This document shows positions 62,814 through 64,000 of a DNA stretch of 64,000 nt, piece by piece. A program made the position numbers and the translations under genes. Below the pieces are notes generated by a model, which searched no databases, was not told the DNA's origin, and was given only the letters and a program-made list of their open reading frames with translations. Source of the stretch: a virus; the IMG/VR virus record IMGVR_UViG_3300025941_000001, positions 1 through 64,000 of that record; one strand, given 5' to 3'. The stretch's first letter is position 1. The number at the start of each line of letters is the position of its first letter.

Positions 62814-63020
62814 CTAGGTCCCTTCGATGATCTTCCATTGATAGGATGCGCGCTGAGCGTCGTGAAACGCAACCCGATGTGCGCGCTCGCCCTTCGGGTT
62901 GAAGTAGTAGAGCAGTTTGTCTTCCTTCACATACCGCATTGTCCAGCCGACCGTCATCGTCGCGTCGTCACGGACGGCGACGCCACTCTCGGCCGCTTTG
63001 ATCGCCGCGTTCAAGTCCAT
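62814..63020 (-). CDS. Small hypothetical protein, 68 aa
   Basis: MDLNAAIKAAESGVAVRDDA, then MRYVKEDKLLYYFNPKGERA. Looks like a compact alpha/beta domain common in phage hypothetical proteins. Overlaps the next microprotein by 10 nt. Confidence 0.6.
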   Translation of the reverse strand: MDLNAAIKAAESGVAVRDDATMTVGWTMRYVKEDKLLYYFNPKGERAHRVAFHDAQRASYQWKIIEGT

Positions 63021-63100
63021 GAGTGCACAAGGCTCCAGACAAGCAAGATCGTCGGGCCGACGATGGTCACGGCGTAGGTTCGTAGCTGCATTTCGGTCAT
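63011..63100 (-). CDS. Membrane microprotein, 29 aa
   Basis: ATG 63100: MTEMQLRTYAVTIVGPTILL then VWSLVHSWT. One membrane segment. ATGA overlap with the next microprotein. Coupling supports translation. Confidence 0.5.
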   Translation of the reverse strand: MTEMQLRTYAVTIVGPTILLVWSLVHSWT

Positions 63101-63177
63101 CGGATCATCCAGTATGAGACCGCACCGCCGACGATGACGAGCGCGAAGATGATCGCGATAGCTGTTTCAAATGGCAT
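63097..63177 (-). CDS. Membrane microprotein, 26 aa
   Basis: ATG 63177: MPFETAIAIIFALVIVGGAV then SYWMIR. A single hydrophobic helix. Stop overlaps the next start. Overlaps 63167-63412 by 11 nt. Confidence 0.5.
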   Translation of the reverse strand: MPFETAIAIIFALVIVGGAVSYWMIR

Positions 63178-63412
63178 CGTCAAGTCCTTTCGCGCGAGCG
63201 TCCCATCCGGCCGCGAAGCCATCCTTGATCGCTGCGACCACGACCGAGTTGTATCGGTTGGCGTAGTGAGCCTCGACGATGAACCGGCTACAGGCCTCGT
63301 CCCGAGCGCTACGCACGGGGACGGGAGTGCGGCCGGGCTGTTCGGGGAGCGGCGGCACGGGCATGCGCCACGGTTCGTTTCTGGGGGCTGGCGGGCCTAC
63401 TCGGTCTGACAT
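63167..63412 (-). CDS. Hypothetical protein, 81 aa
   Basis: Start 63412 (MSDRVGPPAPRNEPWRMPVP). Pro-rich N-terminus then YNSVVVAAIKDGFAAGWDAR, a helical end. Unknown. Confidence 0.55.
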   Translation of the reverse strand: MSDRVGPPAPRNEPWRMPVPPLPEQPGRTPVPVRSARDEACSRFIVEAHYANRYNSVVVAAIKDGFAAGWDARAKGLDDAI

Positions 63413-63629
63413 GGTTTGCATCCACGGTTAGGAGGTGACGACACTTGACGCACGTGATCATGTCCGACTGCGTCGAGCAGAAAAATTGATTTCCGTTTCG
63501 CGCGATGAGATCGTAGCGCGTCGGACCGGCGGCCGAGACTACGGGATGATCGATGGTCCGGCCGCAGCGTGTTCGTACCGTTGGCACCTCGCCAGTCGGG
63601 ACTGGGTCGATGACCATGTGCACGATCAT
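63309..63629 (-). CDS. Zinc-finger-like protein, 106 aa
   Basis: ATG 63629 (MIVHMVIDPVPTGEVPTVRT). Cys pattern TRCGRTI ... FFCSTQ ... TCVKCRHLL suggests a zinc-binding domain. The C-terminal 35 residues overlap the next gene and are Arg/Ala-rich, likely shadow; true end uncertain. Confidence 0.5.
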   Translation of the reverse strand: MIVHMVIDPVPTGEVPTVRTRCGRTIDHPVVSAAGPTRYDLIARNGNQFFCSTQSDMITCVKCRHLLTVDANHVRPSRPASPQKRTVAHARAAAPRTARPHSRPRA

Positions 63630-63642
63630 GGCGCGCTTAGGT

Positions 63643-63927
63643 TTATTCGGGTGCGTTGTCACGATGACACTCCTGACATTCCCACTGAGCGCCGTCAGGC
63701 GTCGCGTTCTCGCGTTGGCGTTTCCACCAATTGCAAGTGACGCAACAGAAGACCATGCTGTCGAGCGCCTGCAAAAATCTTTGATCGTCCACGACAGCGG
63801 CGACGGTCTCGTCGTTGTCGGCGAGGTCCTCAAGGCTGTCGGTAGTGTATTCGAGCTTCTGCGCCGCCTTAGCCGCGAGCGCGATCACGTCGGACACGTC
63901 GAGCCTCCGATGTTCATGCACGTGCAC
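63643..63927 (-). CDS. Zinc-ribbon protein, 94 aa
   Basis: Start 63927 (MHVHEHRRLDVSDVIALAAK). Two CxxC pairs (CVTC and CQEC) separated by 22 residues form a zinc ribbon. Helical N-terminal half. Unknown role. Confidence 0.6.
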   Translation of the reverse strand: MHVHEHRRLDVSDVIALAAKAAQKLEYTTDSLEDLADNDETVAAVVDDQRFLQALDSMVFCCVTCNWWKRQRENATPDGAQWECQECHRDNAPE

Positions 63928-64000
63928 TTGGGATAGCGACAGGGATCATTCGTGTTGCGCTCTCCGCACTTCGAGACGTTCGGCGGGATGACCCGGCCGT
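63895..64000 (-). CDS. Cys-rich protein, 5' end outside window
   Basis: Open frame enters from the right edge and ends at 63895: GRVIPPNVSKCGERNTNDPC then RYPKCTCMNIGG. Cys spacing suggests metal binding. Overlaps the next gene's start by 33 nt. Partial, so tentative. Confidence 0.4.

Noticed and set aside
1-64000. CRISPR array, insertion sequence, integrase or att site
   Set aside because: No regularly spaced repeats, transposase, recombinase or tRNA-end duplication seen anywhere in the window.

Overview
The window is a 64 kb piece of a large tailed-phage genome with a flexible, TMP-guided tail. It is GC-rich, and its promoters look sigma70-like. tRNA sequences, GC bias and gene content suggest an alphaproteobacterial (perhaps Rhizobiales) host; that is an inference. 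I see no integrase, repressor or att site, so temperate versus lytic cannot be decided. DNA polymerase, primase and other replication genes must lie outside the window.

Layout. Positions 1-15.4k read rightward: early and accessory genes, comprising a SNF2-type helicase (cut by the left edge), a Ycf46-like AAA+ ATPase with a helical partner, the RNA ligase RtcB directly ahead of six tRNA genes (Pro, Gln, Thr, Met, Ile, Ala), a dATP/dGTP-diphosphohydrolase-like protein, a PD-(D/E)XK nuclease, a metallophosphoesterase, a GNAT enzyme, tandem membrane microproteins and an HExxH protein. A bidirectional terminator at 15.4k separates these from one very long leftward block (15.5-59.0k). Read in its direction of transcription, that block holds small genes, then eight consecutive proteins that share the N-terminus MKDALGHGSN, terminase small and large subunits, portal (DUF4055), head morphogenesis and scaffold genes, major capsid protein, connectors, major tail protein, tail-assembly chaperones with a -1 frameshift, a 764-residue tape measure, baseplate and fibre proteins, a glycan cluster (gmd, an fcl-like gene, several glycosyltransferases), and the lysis genes (muramidase, holin, membrane proteins). 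A divergent promoter pair at 59.1k starts this block and also a short rightward operon (59.2-60.7k). A second leftward group of small genes runs from the right edge to 60.5k.

Regulation seen in the sequence. One promoter family has TTAACC exactly 23 nt (start to start) ahead of a TTGCGG-like -35, then a 17-nt spacer and TACATC. It lies before the AAA+ genes and on both sides of the 59.1k intergenic region. A second family, inside the leftward block, has a GAANTTGCTAG-like element abutting the -35, a 17-nt spacer and a TAATCT-like -10. Several hairpin terminators delimit units.

Best candidates for something new: the MKDALGHGSN array, which may be a set of co-targeted virion or injected proteins; the irregular tRNAs beside RtcB; a small structured RNA carrying a two-codon minigene; the two phage promoter families; a free-standing copy of the scaffold C-terminal domain; and tandem palindromes upstream of the small terminase gene.
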